Origin: Candidatus Poribacteria bacterium
GTDB taxonomy: Bacteria > Poribacteria > WGA-4E > WGA-3G
NCBI GenBank assembly: GCA_022821965.1
Contig: JAJECN010000002.1
Coordinates: 1-64,000 of the forward strand
DNA: 64,000 nucleotides
Reading direction: 5' to 3'
Shown here: positions 43,124-51,848 of the stretch, piece after piece
Layout: each line of letters opens with the position of its first letter
Position numbering within the stretch: the stretch's first letter is position 1
Translations under genes and position numbers: made by a program
The notes under the pieces: model-generated
Database searches by the model: none
Seen by the model: the letters and a program-made list of their open reading frames with translations, nothing else
What the model was told of the DNA's origin: nothing

Positions 43124-43810
43124 TTTCTCGTACATCTCCTGCTTGTCGAAATTGAAGATGAGATCTGAGCGGTCGAATTTGGAGTACTCGATGCCTTCAA
43201 GGGTATCCTTCATCGTAAGGCACTCTGTCGGACAGACTTCGGTGCAAAGTCCACAATACATGCAGAGGGACATGTCGATATCGAACTTGTCCAGGTAAAA
43301 AACGACAGGGTTTCGCGTAACAATTCGCGATATTTCGTCACCCGAAAAGGTTTGCATTCGGCTCTCATCCCCTGATGGTTCAAGGCGATCTATGACTTCC
43401 TGGGAACCTTGCCGAGAAGTGATATTTGTGACGGTTATTGAGTCTGCTGATTTCACCTTTTTGTCATCACCCTCAATGATACCGATAATTTCGCGTCCAT
43501 CTTTGAGGTGAATCACGTTCATACTATCCCAAAGTTGTTCACCTTTCGGGAGTTTAGTGGCATCAATAATGATACAATCGACCGGACAGATCATTTCGCA
43601 CTTTTTACATCCGATACAGTCCTCAGTGCGGTTATAGAGCTGCCCGCGATACCCCTTCGGAATCTCTCGGACGTTCCGTTTCTTTTCATAGTCGTGTTCG
43701 TAGGGATATTGATGTGTGACATTCGGTTCAAAGAACTGCCTGATTGTCACCCGCATTCCCACGAGAACGGTATAAACGCCTCTGTAGATGTTTCGTATGT
43801 ATTTGTCCAT
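43121..43810 (-). CDS. nuoI: NADH-quinone oxidoreductase subunit I (with insertion)
   Basis: 229 residues. It has two ferredoxin-type motifs: CIGCKKCEMICPVDC (Cys65, 68, 71, 75 and 79) and CMYCGLCTEVCPTEC (Cys183, 186, 189 and 193), which would bind the N6a and N6b 4Fe-4S clusters in the peripheral arm. The gap between them is about 103 residues; about 30 is usual. So about 70 residues (roughly 85-160), rich in charged and polar amino acids, are inserted in the loop. The N-terminal amphipathic helix YRGVYTVLVGMRVTIRQFF is normal. AAGGAAAA precedes the ATG. Confidence 0.93.
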   Translation of the reverse strand: MDKYIRNIYRGVYTVLVGMRVTIRQFFEPNVTHQYPYEHDYEKKRNVREIPKGYRGQLYNRTEDCIGCKKCEMICPVDCIIIDATKLPKGEQLWDSMNVIHLKDGREIIGIIEGDDKKVKSADSITVTNITSRQGSQEVIDRLEPSGDESRMQTFSGDEISRIVTRNPVVFYLDKFDIDMSLCMYCGLCTEVCPTECLTMKDTLEGIEYSKFDRSDLIFNFDKQEMYEK

Positions 43811-43950
43811 CTTTTAATTTTCCTTGCGGTTCGGTGAGGTCGGTTTAGGTATTGATATTCTTCCGCGTAGATCCGCCCTCCACTACGTTACGGGCTACGT
43901 GCTTTTCTATATGAAAAAAACGACTCTTAGTTGTTCATCAATTAAAAACC

Positions 43951-45219
43951 CTAACTCGGTTGTGGTTCCGGCTTTTGCGCGAGTGTCCGTCCAGCAATCG
44001 TGTAAGCACAGATAAGCCCGATATAGATAATCGCACAACTGATGATAATGCTAACTAAAGTATCCTCTGGAAAGATGAGTCCCCAAATGCCGGTCCCTAA
44101 GATGTTAAAGAAGGCAATCGGGATGAAGTACTTCCAGCACAGATTCATCAACTGATCTACCCGTAGGCGCGGCAACGTCCATCTCAACCACATCATCAAA
44201 AAGACGAGTGCGAGCGTTTTGATAACGAAACCGGGGAATCCACCGAGAATATCGTAGCCTGGTAAGACACCCTCCCAACCACCGAGGAAGAGTGTCACGG
44301 CGATTGCACTCACAGCGAACATGTTCGCGTATTCAGCAATAAAGAAAAGCGCGAAGCGCATCCCGCTATACTCGGTATGGAAACCAGCAACAATTTCGGA
44401 TTCGGCTTCGGGCAAATCAAAGGGGGTCCGGTTTACCTCAGCAATCGAAGAGATAAAGAAGATAAAGAATGCAATAAAGGTAAAGGGGGTTCGGAAAATA
44501 AGCCAACTGAAAATGCCATTGGATTGACTTGATACAATCTCGGGCATGCTCAAACTTTCCACAAGCATGACAACCGTTAGGATGGAGAGACCGAGTGGAA
44601 TTTCATAACTGACAATCTGGGCGGCGGAGCGCAAAGAACCCAACAGCGACCATTTGCTATTTGAGGACCAGCCTGCCATAATCACGCCCATGACAATCAC
44701 AGAGGAGATCGCCATGATATAGAAAATACCAATATTAAAGTCGCTCACCAAGATGTTTTGACCAAAGGGTATTCCCGCAAAGACAGCAAAAGAACAGGCA
44801 AAAATGATGTAGGGGGCAAGGAGGAAAAGAAATTTATCACCTTGTGGCGGGATATAATCCTCTTTGAAGATGAGTTTGACACCGTCGGCTAACGTTTGAA
44901 GTGTCCCCCACGGTCCAACTCGCATGGGACCTGTTCGGTTCTGGAAACGGGCGGAGACTTTGCGTTCTGCAAGCACTAATACCAAAGGGAGTAGTGGAAC
45001 GACCGCAACGAAAATACCCGCACATGCAAACATTATGAGAACTGTGCCTAACTCTACAGGGAAGTGTGCAGCGACCGCTTCTGGTAATCGCGGAATCACA
45101 ACATTCTGTATAAATTCCTCCGCCCAATTGAGTCCATCCTGTAACCCTATATTGGGAAAGAAACCTTCAGATATATTGAAATTTGGGAAACCTGCAAACA
45201 TCGCCCTAAAATCCGACAT
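43951..45219 (-). CDS. nuoH: NADH-quinone oxidoreductase subunit H
   Basis: 422 residues, longer than the typical 325-350 because of an N-terminal extension of about 60 residues (FPNFNISEGFFPNIG up to the first helix). The core is normal: LAERKVSARFQNRTGPMRVG, GPWGTLQTLADGVKLIFKED, EVNRTPFDLPEAESEIVAGF, MRFALFFIAEYANM and LRWTLPRLRVDQLM. NuoH lies at the junction with the peripheral arm and forms the quinone chamber with NuoB and NuoD; the acidic EVNRTPFDLPEAESE loop is the quinone-site signature. AAGGAG is well placed before the ATG. Confidence 0.95.
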   Translation of the reverse strand: MSDFRAMFAGFPNFNISEGFFPNIGLQDGLNWAEEFIQNVVIPRLPEAVAAHFPVELGTVLIMFACAGIFVAVVPLLPLVLVLAERKVSARFQNRTGPMRVGPWGTLQTLADGVKLIFKEDYIPPQGDKFLFLLAPYIIFACSFAVFAGIPFGQNILVSDFNIGIFYIMAISSVIVMGVIMAGWSSNSKWSLLGSLRSAAQIVSYEIPLGLSILTVVMLVESLSMPEIVSSQSNGIFSWLIFRTPFTFIAFFIFFISSIAEVNRTPFDLPEAESEIVAGFHTEYSGMRFALFFIAEYANMFAVSAIAVTLFLGGWEGVLPGYDILGGFPGFVIKTLALVFLMMWLRWTLPRLRVDQLMNLCWKYFIPIAFFNILGTGIWGLIFPEDTLVSIIISCAIIYIGLICAYTIAGRTLAQKPEPQPS

Positions 45220-45295
45220 CTAATCTCCTTATTTGACTCGGAAACCTGCTTTCCACAAATTAGCATCTATCTTTTCCGCTTGGATACCATGTAAA

Positions 45296-45583
45296 CTATC
45301 CTGAAAAGAAAATTCTCCAGCCGTGCCAAGTTGTGTGTGCCATCAGAAAAAGATATAGAGAGTAAAAAGTCCAACGCAAAAATCTATTATTTGAAAATAT
45401 AAAAGGTTTGGGGCGAGGTTCGGGATAGGATGCTACACCGGAAAGTGTCAGTACGGCAGCCATAAAGCAGAAGATATAATCTGCTTCAGGTTTGATCAGA
45501 AGGGTCATCAACACTCCAAGACACAACACAACAAAGGCAGCCCATATGTACGTGATAGCATTTTTTTCCATAAATGTTATCAT
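45296..45583 (-). CDS. Small membrane protein inside the nuo operon
   Basis: 95 residues with GGGGGA seven to eight bases before the ATG, 25 bases after nuoD and 76 before nuoH. Three hydrophobic stretches are visible: about residues 11-30 (TYIWAAFVVLCLGVLMTLL), 34-50 (DYIFCFMAAVLTLSG) and 70-88 (WTFYSLYLFLMAHTTW). I do not recognise it. In standard operons nuoE, nuoF and nuoG occupy this place, so this gene replaces them. It may be an accessory subunit or an unrelated rider. Confidence 0.72.
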   Translation of the reverse strand: MITFMEKNAITYIWAAFVVLCLGVLMTLLIKPEADYIFCFMAAVLTLSGVASYPEPRPKPFIFSNNRFLRWTFYSLYLFLMAHTTWHGWRIFFSG

Positions 45584-45608
45584 TTTCCATATCCCCCATC
45601 AATTGGGT

Positions 45609-46814
45609 TTAGCGATCCACTTCTCCCATCACAATATCAATACTACCGATAATTGCGATAATATCTGCCACCATCAAACCTTGACTCAACTCTTGTAGTG
45701 CGCTCAAAGCACTGAAACAGGGAGAACGTCCCTTGAGACGGACGGGCTTTGGAGTACCGTCACTGACAATGTAGAATCCAAGTTCACCGCGCGGTGCTTC
45801 GCTTCGGAAATAGATTTCACCTTTCGGCGGACGGACGGCTTTTAAATCTGCCATCACGGGACCACCGGGCAACCCCTCTGCTAAAATCTGTCGCACAATC
45901 CGGACGGACTGTTTCATCTCATCCATACGTACTTTATAGCGACTCCAGCAGTCACCGACAACCGCGCCCAATTCGGGGACATCCACAGCAACAGGTACAT
46001 CGAAGTCAAATCTGTCATAGATGGAGTAGGGTTCATCTCGCCGGAGATCCCAATCCACACCCGACCCACGAAGGTTAGGACCCGTTGCCCCATAACTCAG
46101 TGCCATCTCCGCCGACATGACAGCAACCCTCATCGTCCGTTCCGAGAAAATGCTGTTTTTTGTCAGGAGTTCGTTATATTCGTCAATCAGCGGTTCAAAA
46201 TAATCAAGAAATTCTTCTATCTCGTCCAAGAAATTCTGTTCGGCAATGGAACCGGGTTCCATAGGGATGATTTCGGAGACACCGCCGATGCGGATGTAGT
46301 TATAGGTGAGCCGTGCGCCGCACACTTTCTCGAAAAGTAGGAGTAAACGCTCGCGGTCGCGAAAGGCATAAAGAAAAGGTGTAAATGCCCCAAGGTCCAT
46401 CCCGTAAGTTCCGAAAGAGAGGAGATGGCTCGCAATACGGTTTAACTCGCAGATAAGCACCCGCAGGTATTCCGCCCGTTCCGGCACCTCAAATTCACGC
46501 TTTTCATCCGCTTCCAATAACTTTTCAACAGCAAGGCAGAACCCCCAATTCTGGTTCATTGCTGCCACGTAATCCATTCGGTCAGTAAAGGGAATAATCT
46601 GCGGATACGAGAGATTTTCGGAGTGCTTCTCAAAACAGCGATGCAGATAACCGATGTGTGGAATTGCTTCCCGGACTATCTCACCATCCAGCTTCAGTTC
46701 TAAACGTAACACACCGTGTGTGCTTGGATGCTGAGGTCCCATGTTCACCACCATCTCATCGGCGAACGGTTTTAGTTCTATAATTTTGCTTTCAGTTTGT
46801 GGTGTAGTTGCCAT
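45609..46814 (-). CDS. nuoD: NADH-quinone oxidoreductase subunit D
   Basis: 401 residues, matching NuoD. Signatures: VNMGPQHPSTHGVLRLELKLDGE (quinone-site His pair), PHIGYLHRCFEKHSENLSYP, IPFTDRMDYVAAMNQN, RAEYLRVLICELNRIASHLL, GATGPNLRGSGVDWDLR, APRGELGFYIVSDG and the end IAIIGSIDIVMGEVDR, the usual NuoD C-terminus. It lies in the peripheral arm and forms the quinone-reduction site with NuoB. It is not fused with NuoC here. A promoter lies in the 167-base gap before it. Confidence 0.96.
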   Translation of the reverse strand: MATTPQTESKIIELKPFADEMVVNMGPQHPSTHGVLRLELKLDGEIVREAIPHIGYLHRCFEKHSENLSYPQIIPFTDRMDYVAAMNQNWGFCLAVEKLLEADEKREFEVPERAEYLRVLICELNRIASHLLSFGTYGMDLGAFTPFLYAFRDRERLLLLFEKVCGARLTYNYIRIGGVSEIIPMEPGSIAEQNFLDEIEEFLDYFEPLIDEYNELLTKNSIFSERTMRVAVMSAEMALSYGATGPNLRGSGVDWDLRRDEPYSIYDRFDFDVPVAVDVPELGAVVGDCWSRYKVRMDEMKQSVRIVRQILAEGLPGGPVMADLKAVRPPKGEIYFRSEAPRGELGFYIVSDGTPKPVRLKGRSPCFSALSALQELSQGLMVADIIAIIGSIDIVMGEVDR

Positions 46815-46884
46815 AATGCGGGTTCTGGAAAGCCTAAGCGAATTAGAAAATTTGCTACTTATGTCTATCTATTTTACACTATAT

Positions 46885-46913
46885 ATGATACCACTTTTGC
46901 GGTTGAATGTCAA
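46885..46913 (-). promoter_or_regulatory. Internal promoter between nuoC and nuoD
   Basis: On the minus strand TTGACA (46913-46908) and TATCAT (46890-46885) are 17 bases apart. The transcript would start near 46878, about 64 bases upstream of nuoD. It could let nuoD onward be expressed apart from nuoABC. Confidence 0.6.
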
Positions 46914-46981
46914 ATCTTAACCTGTTCTCTGAGAACCATCTAATGCTATCACGTAAACCTATAAACCAATGCAAATACCAA

Positions 46982-47467
46982 CTAATACGGCACGCGCATA
47001 CCACGATAGAATTCGGGTTCCTTGTAATCTTTGCGTAGGGGATAGCCATCCCAATCATCGGGAAGCAGGATGCGGCGCAGGTCAGTGTGCCCCTCAAAGA
47101 GAATCCCGTAGAGGTCATACGTTTCGCGTTCATGCCAGTCCGCAGTTTTCCAGATATGTGAAACGCTTGGGAGATGGGGATTGGTTTTCGGTACTGTGGT
47201 TTTCAAAACCACACTATGCCGATGCCGCATGGCATAGATATGATAGACAACGGCAAATTCTTCATCCTTAGCACTCAAATCAACACCACTGAGACACATC
47301 AGGGAATCAAACGCCAATGTGTCAGTCTCGGCGAGATATTGGCATACATCGGCGATTGCCGAAGAAGCGATGCGAATGCTCGGATCGCCAGCAAGTTCGG
47401 TGTCGAACCCGAGGATAGTTTCACCAAACTGCTCGGCTAAATTTTCATAAATTTCTTCCGGCTTCAC
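46982..47467 (-). CDS. nuoC: NADH-quinone oxidoreductase subunit C
   Basis: 161 residues from a GTG start. The family signature HERETYDLYGILFEGHTDLRRILLPDDW is clear (about residues 112-140), followed by GYPLRKDYKEPEFYRGM. The N-terminal part binds other peripheral-arm subunits. NuoC is a separate protein here, not fused to NuoD as in E. coli. It starts 60 bases after nuoB ends. The ribosome binding site is GGAG at about 11 bases, rather far. Confidence 0.92.
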   Translation of the reverse strand: MKPEEIYENLAEQFGETILGFDTELAGDPSIRIASSAIADVCQYLAETDTLAFDSLMCLSGVDLSAKDEEFAVVYHIYAMRHRHSVVLKTTVPKTNPHLPSVSHIWKTADWHERETYDLYGILFEGHTDLRRILLPDDWDGYPLRKDYKEPEFYRGMRVPY

Positions 47468-47527
47468 GTAATTTCTACTCCATGGTCGCGATTATAAATC
47501 GTTCCTACCTTTGGATAGGTAGATATC

Positions 47528-48133
47528 CTAAGTGGTGGTTTCGGTGCTCGCATCTTCTGCAGATGGCGCGTCTGCTTCAGCCTCAGTTTCGGTTCCTTCA
47601 AGTTCGTACCATTCTGTTTTGGTGAAGAGTCTTTTCAGGAACGGAACATCACCACGCTTGGCTACGGTCTGCGTTTTAATCTTCTCTTGTAACTTAAGTA
47701 ACCCTTCAATGAGTGCCTCCGGGCGCGGCGGGCATCCGGGTACATATACGTCAACAGGGATAATCCGGTCAACACCTTTGAGGACGTGGTATCCGTGTTG
47801 CCAATAGGGACCGCCACTCGTCGCGCAGCTGCCCATCGAAATAACGTATTTCGGTTCCGGCATCTGCTCATAAAGCCGTCTGATACGTGTCGCCATTTTG
47901 AGCGTCACCGTCCCAGAAATGACCATCAGATCGGATTGACGCGGTGTCGCACGCGGCACGCCTGCCCCGAACCGGTCAAGGTCGTAGTTAGAAGCAGCGG
48001 TTGCCATGAACTCAATGGCACAACAAGCGAGTCCAAACGTCATAGGCCAGAGCGCGGAAGAACGTGCCCAGTTGGCAACAGCATCAACTGAGGTAACAAT
48101 AACGTTTTTATCCAGTTTCTCATCAATTATCAT
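47528..48133 (-). CDS. nuoB: NADH-quinone oxidoreductase subunit B
   Basis: 201 residues from the ATG at 48133, with GGAGGGAAGAGAG upstream. The frame runs open further to 48223, but that part lies inside nuoA. It shows all cysteines of the terminal N2 4Fe-4S cluster: [10 protein letters not shown] (Cys37, 38), [10 protein letters not shown] and VPGCPPRPE. It contacts NuoD and NuoH at the quinone site. The C-terminus has an extra acidic tail (residues about 175-201, rich in Glu, Ala and Thr) not usual in the family. It overlaps the end of nuoA by 11 bases. Confidence 0.94.
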   Translation of the reverse strand: MIIDEKLDKNVIVTSVDAVANWARSSALWPMTFGLACCAIEFMATAASNYDLDRFGAGVPRATPRQSDLMVISGTVTLKMATRIRRLYEQMPEPKYVISMGSCATSGGPYWQHGYHVLKGVDRIIPVDVYVPGCPPRPEALIEGLLKLQEKIKTQTVAKRGDVPFLKRLFTKTEWYELEGTETEAEADAPSAEDASTETTT

Positions 48134-48533
48134 AACTCTCTTCCCTCCGGAGTGACTGTACTTCCAACTGCGTGGAACGGATCCACTCCAGATCGCCTTT
48201 TGCCCAGACGTAGGCAAGTCCAACTAACAAGATAACAATGAAGACGAGCATCTCCAAAAACGCAAAGAGACCGAAGTCTCGGAAAACAACTGCCCACGGG
48301 AACAGGAATACAGTCTCCACGTCAAAGATGAGGAAGATAAGCGCGATAACGTAAAAGCGGGTGTTAAACTTAATCCGCGTATCGCCGATCGGATCTTCGC
48401 CACATTCATAAGGAATATACTTTTCGCCTGAGAACAACTTGGTATGCAAGAGGCGAGAAACAGTGAGGTTTAAAACGACAAATAAGGAACCAACAATCAA
48501 GAAGATTAGTACATTCGCGAAGTTAAAAAGCAT
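48123..48533 (-). CDS. nuoA: NADH-quinone oxidoreductase subunit A
   Basis: 136 residues with three membrane helices. Signature: [20 protein letters not shown] (the conserved YECG and EPxxxxR-like loop), then [23 protein letters not shown], with the acidic residues of the second helix. It is the first gene of the nuo operon, with a clear promoter upstream at 48599-48627. NuoA forms the small membrane subunit next to NuoH and NuoJ. Length is ordinary. Confidence 0.95.
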   Translation of the reverse strand: MLFNFANVLIFLIVGSLFVVLNLTVSRLLHTKLFSGEKYIPYECGEDPIGDTRIKFNTRFYVIALIFLIFDVETVFLFPWAVVFRDFGLFAFLEMLVFIVILLVGLAYVWAKGDLEWIRSTQLEVQSLRREESYDN

Positions 48534-48598
48534 TCTGGATTATCCTTGAGAACCGCAATGTTGCAAAAACTTTGTGCATGGACGATTTCGTTATTAAA

Positions 48599-48627
48599 AT
48601 TATATACTATTTTTCGCAGTTTTGCAA
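48599..48627 (-). promoter_or_regulatory. Promoter of the nuo operon
   Basis: On the minus strand TTGCAA (48627-48622) and TATAAT (48604-48599) are 17 bases apart. The transcript should begin near 48592, about 59 bases before nuoA. Confidence 0.65.
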
Positions 48628-48681
48628 GTAAAAATTTTTGACCTGTGCAGAAGACATTTGATGAACAATCTGTGTGAAACC

Positions 48682-49662
48682 TCAATTAGAGATTTTCATT
48701 TTCGCCCAGATTGTGGTGAGCAATTGTGGGCGCGGGGATACCGGCAGCGCAAACGCTGGATCGAACCAATCGGGATATACGTTTATACCGCGTCGTGTGA
48801 GTTGCCTGCTTTGGCGACTTGTCAAATCGATTTTGAAGATTTGTCGGTTTTCACCGACCAGTTTGTGATAAGCAAGTGCGTCCCCGGGTGGAGACCAAAG
48901 GGGATGCTGAACTATTGGCTCTTCTTCAGGGATAATTTCTCGCAGATTGCTACCGTCGCGGCTGACAGTGTAGAGTGTTCCTGAAATTGGACCTTTACCG
49001 CCCAATTTCTCAATGTGTGAGAAAACGATAGTAGTCCCGTCCATTGACCAATTGGGATCAAACATATGCAGCTGCGGTTCGGGCTGCAGTATCTCTTGAC
49101 GACGCGTATGGAGGTTAATAATTACAAGTGGATTTGGTCTCTGTACAAGATCCGCCTTAGGAAATACGATCTCTGTCCCGTCGGGTGACCACGCAGGAAA
49201 TCCACCGCTTCTACCACATGTTGCCAAGCGTTCCTCTTTCCCATCTAATGTTGCGATATAAATCGCCCAATCGTCGCCTTTGTTCCCCAAATAAGTGATC
49301 TGTTTGCCATCTGGAGACCAAGCAGGTTGTTGTCTTGAAGCGATTTTCTTAAACACGCGTCTCACATTTTCTCCATTGGCATCCATCAGGTATAGGTCTC
49401 GCACGCCATCCCGATTGGATACAAAAAGAATCTGCTCACCTGTTGGCGACCAAGCAGGCTGAAAATCAGCATCGGGATGTTGGGTTAATCTAACCTGCTG
49501 CTTGCCATCGGTATCCATCACGTAGATTTCGGTGTTGCCATCCCGGGTAGAATTAAACACTATCTTTGGACGCATTGGGGCTTGTGCCGAGACGGGACAA
49601 ACGCTGAGATATAGCAGCGTAAAGGCAATACAATCCAAAAGGCAGAAATACAGAAATTTCAT
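48682..49662 (-). CDS. Exported TolB-like PD40 beta-propeller protein
   Basis: 326 residues; signal peptide MKFLYFCLLDCIAFTLLYLSVCPVSAQ as two near-identical runs in the next gene. Blades carry EIYVMDTDGKQQ, WSPTGEQILFVSNRDG, LYLMDANGENV, WSPDGKQITYL, WSPDGTEIVF, WSMDGTTIVFS and WSPPGDALAYH. The C-terminus QLLTTIWAKMKISN has the shared tag with Ala in place of Gly. It is the last of three tandem minus-strand paralogues and lies just upstream of the nuo promoter. Fold suggests protein or ligand binding in the periplasm; no enzyme motif is seen. Confidence 0.85.
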   Translation of the reverse strand: MKFLYFCLLDCIAFTLLYLSVCPVSAQAPMRPKIVFNSTRDGNTEIYVMDTDGKQQVRLTQHPDADFQPAWSPTGEQILFVSNRDGVRDLYLMDANGENVRRVFKKIASRQQPAWSPDGKQITYLGNKGDDWAIYIATLDGKEERLATCGRSGGFPAWSPDGTEIVFPKADLVQRPNPLVIINLHTRRQEILQPEPQLHMFDPNWSMDGTTIVFSHIEKLGGKGPISGTLYTVSRDGSNLREIIPEEEPIVQHPLWSPPGDALAYHKLVGENRQIFKIDLTSRQSRQLTRRGINVYPDWFDPAFALPVSPRPQLLTTIWAKMKISN

Positions 49663-49685
49663 AACAACTCTGTCGAAATAAAAAT

Positions 49686-50663
49686 TTAGTCTTCAACTTT
49701 CACTTTACCCCACACGGTAGTGAGCAATTGCGGTTCAGGAGAAATGGGTGGAAATTCAGGATCAAACCAGTCCCAACCTATATTCTGGATTCCAGTTCTG
49801 CCCAAGCGAGCAAGCGGTGTCTCGGTACGAGAATCTAAGTCTATTTTCAACAACAGTGTTTGGTCTTCAACCATTTTTCGATAAAGAAGTGCTTTACCAT
49901 CAGGCGACCACGCCGGTGCTATGTAGGCATTTTCGACTATCTTGTCATGTTTCCTGCTATCGCGATCGGAAATGTAGATACTCAATTCCCAATGGTGTTT
50001 CCCCATGACAAATGCAAGTTTTTTCCCATCAGGTGACCAGGCAGGATAAAGCATGTCGCCGCCTGGAATTCTCGGAATTAGTATCTCTTTTTTGCGCGTT
50101 ATTAGATTGATAATCTGAATACGCCATTTTCCGAAACTACCGCTGGTGAAAGCGATTTTGGTTCCGTCAGGTGACCAAGAAGGAAAACCTCCAAAGAATT
50201 CTGCTGATTTGGCAAGGCGTTCCGTCTTCCCACCATTGAGTGTATTGATATACACTGCCCAATCAGGGACGGGCGAGTACGTATTGTAAGCGATTTTTTT
50301 CCCATCGGGTGACCAAGTAGGCGCGGTTCTATACTCCAAGTCATCAAACGCTCGGCGGACATTTTGTCCATCAGGATCCATGAGATAGATGTCATTAAGC
50401 CCCTCGTGATCTCGTTCTGAAACAAAAGCGATCTGTTCTCCAGTTGGCGACCATGTAGGATCGAAATCGTCCCCAGGAGAGTGGGTCAATCTGATCTGTT
50501 CGCTTCCGTCAGCATTCATTATATAGATTTCGGCATTTCCATCACGGGCAGAGGTAAACACAATCTTCGCGCGCGTTGGGGCTTCTGCCGAAACAGGACA
50601 AACGCTGAGACATAACAGCGTAAGGGTCGTCCAACACAGAAAACAGAAATATAGAGGTTTCAT
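49686..50663 (-). CDS. Exported TolB-like PD40 beta-propeller protein
   Basis: From the ATG at 50663 this is 325 residues; the frame continues three codons upstream to a GTG without a better ribosome binding site. The signal peptide MKPLYFCFLCWTTLTLLCLS leads to VCPVSAEAPT, very close to the neighbour, showing recent duplication. Blades include EIYIMNADGSEQ, WSPTGEQIAFVSERD, WSPDGKKIAYN, WSPDGTKIAFTSG, WSPDGKKLAFV and WSPDGKALLYR. It ends QLLTTVWGKVKVED. The 23-base gap to the next gene suggests an operon of three. Confidence 0.85.
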   Translation of the reverse strand: MKPLYFCFLCWTTLTLLCLSVCPVSAEAPTRAKIVFTSARDGNAEIYIMNADGSEQIRLTHSPGDDFDPTWSPTGEQIAFVSERDHEGLNDIYLMDPDGQNVRRAFDDLEYRTAPTWSPDGKKIAYNTYSPVPDWAVYINTLNGGKTERLAKSAEFFGGFPSWSPDGTKIAFTSGSFGKWRIQIINLITRKKEILIPRIPGGDMLYPAWSPDGKKLAFVMGKHHWELSIYISDRDSRKHDKIVENAYIAPAWSPDGKALLYRKMVEDQTLLLKIDLDSRTETPLARLGRTGIQNIGWDWFDPEFPPISPEPQLLTTVWGKVKVED

Positions 50664-50679
50664 AACAAACACCTAAGGT

Positions 50680-51642
50680 TTAGTCTTGAATTTTCATTCC
50701 ACCCCATGTAGATGTCAATAACTGCGGCTGCGGTGAAACAGATAAAGCCGATGGATCAAACCAATCGCCCAAAAAGTTGTTTCCATCGTGCGTAAGTTGT
50801 GTGACACCACGAGTTACCAGATTGATTTTGAAGATTTGAGACTTATTTTCGGTTGCTTGTGAATAGGCAAGTTCATCACCAGATGGTGACCATGCGGGTG
50901 TGCTTGCACCTACGTCAATAATTTGTTCAAGTCCGCTACCATCGCGGTTAACGATGAATATGGACTGCTGCCGATGTTCTGGTCTATGCCAGACAAAGGC
51001 GATTCTGTTGCCAATCGGTGACCACGCGGGTTGCCACATTCGCGGTGTATCATCCGGCAGGAGCGTCTCTTGCTTGCGCGTGTTTAAGTTAATGAACCGG
51101 ATTTGGCGACTCACCCAATTAATCTCCCCGTCCACAACGAATGCGATTTCTGCGCCATCCGCTGACCAAGTGGGATCCCCACCCTCCACATCTTTTATTT
51201 CAACAACGCGGTTTACCAATGTTCCATCCGCCTTGGCAGTATAGACGGTTGTCCGTTCATCCTCGCGATCATGCTGAGCATAAGCAAATTTCCTTCCATC
51301 AGGGGACCAAGCAGGATTGCTTCTATACGCCGGTGCTGTGGGAAACACGGGTCGCTCACCCTGTCCATCAGAACGCATAATATAGAGATCGCGTATCCCG
51401 CCCCGATCAGACATAAAGAGGATCTCCTCCCCCGTCGGTGAGAAGGCTGGACGCAAATCTTCTGCACGGTGATTAGTTAACCTAACCTGTTGACTTCCGT
51501 CAGGGTTCATTATATAAATGTTCCAGTTACCATCCCGATTTGATGAAAAGATAATTTTTTCGGTTGTGAGCGGTTGCGCAGAGACAGAACACACCAGCCC
51601 TAAACTCAGGCAATACAAAAAGAAAACACGTAGCAGTTTCAT
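50680..51642 (-). CDS. Exported TolB-like PD40 beta-propeller protein
   Basis: 320 residues from the ATG at 51642, which has GGAGGG upstream; a TTG 15 bases earlier overlaps that site and is discounted. The signal peptide is MKLLRVFFLYCLSLGLVCSV ending near SAQP. Blades include IYIMNPDGSQQ, FSPTGEEILFMSDRGG, LYIMRSDGQGE, WSPDGRKFAYA, WSADGAEIAFV, WSPIGNRIAFV and WSPSGDELAYS. The C-terminus QLLTSTWGGMKIQD is the most divergent form of the shared tag. It is the first gene of the minus-strand PD40 triplet; two lipoprotein genes lie upstream. Confidence 0.85.
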   Translation of the reverse strand: MKLLRVFFLYCLSLGLVCSVSAQPLTTEKIIFSSNRDGNWNIYIMNPDGSQQVRLTNHRAEDLRPAFSPTGEEILFMSDRGGIRDLYIMRSDGQGERPVFPTAPAYRSNPAWSPDGRKFAYAQHDREDERTTVYTAKADGTLVNRVVEIKDVEGGDPTWSADGAEIAFVVDGEINWVSRQIRFINLNTRKQETLLPDDTPRMWQPAWSPIGNRIAFVWHRPEHRQQSIFIVNRDGSGLEQIIDVGASTPAWSPSGDELAYSQATENKSQIFKINLVTRGVTQLTHDGNNFLGDWFDPSALSVSPQPQLLTSTWGGMKIQD

Positions 51643-51848
51643 GGAAAATCCCTCCAAATTATTAGGTCTATAGTATTCTGTGTAGCAAATTGTATGCCAC
51701 CTTAAGTGGGATTATCCATAATGGATGCGATCATAATCAATCCAGCGAGGCAGTATCGGACACTTGAACGTAAGCTGGTATAATAAGGTATTGTGAAATG
51801 CTGTTCATTTTCTGAACACAGTGTCCATTTGATACGCAGATGAAATCC

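Noticed and set aside
48134-48223. Extended start of nuoB at 48223
   Set aside because: It lies inside nuoA, and a strong ribosome binding site marks the ATG at 48133.
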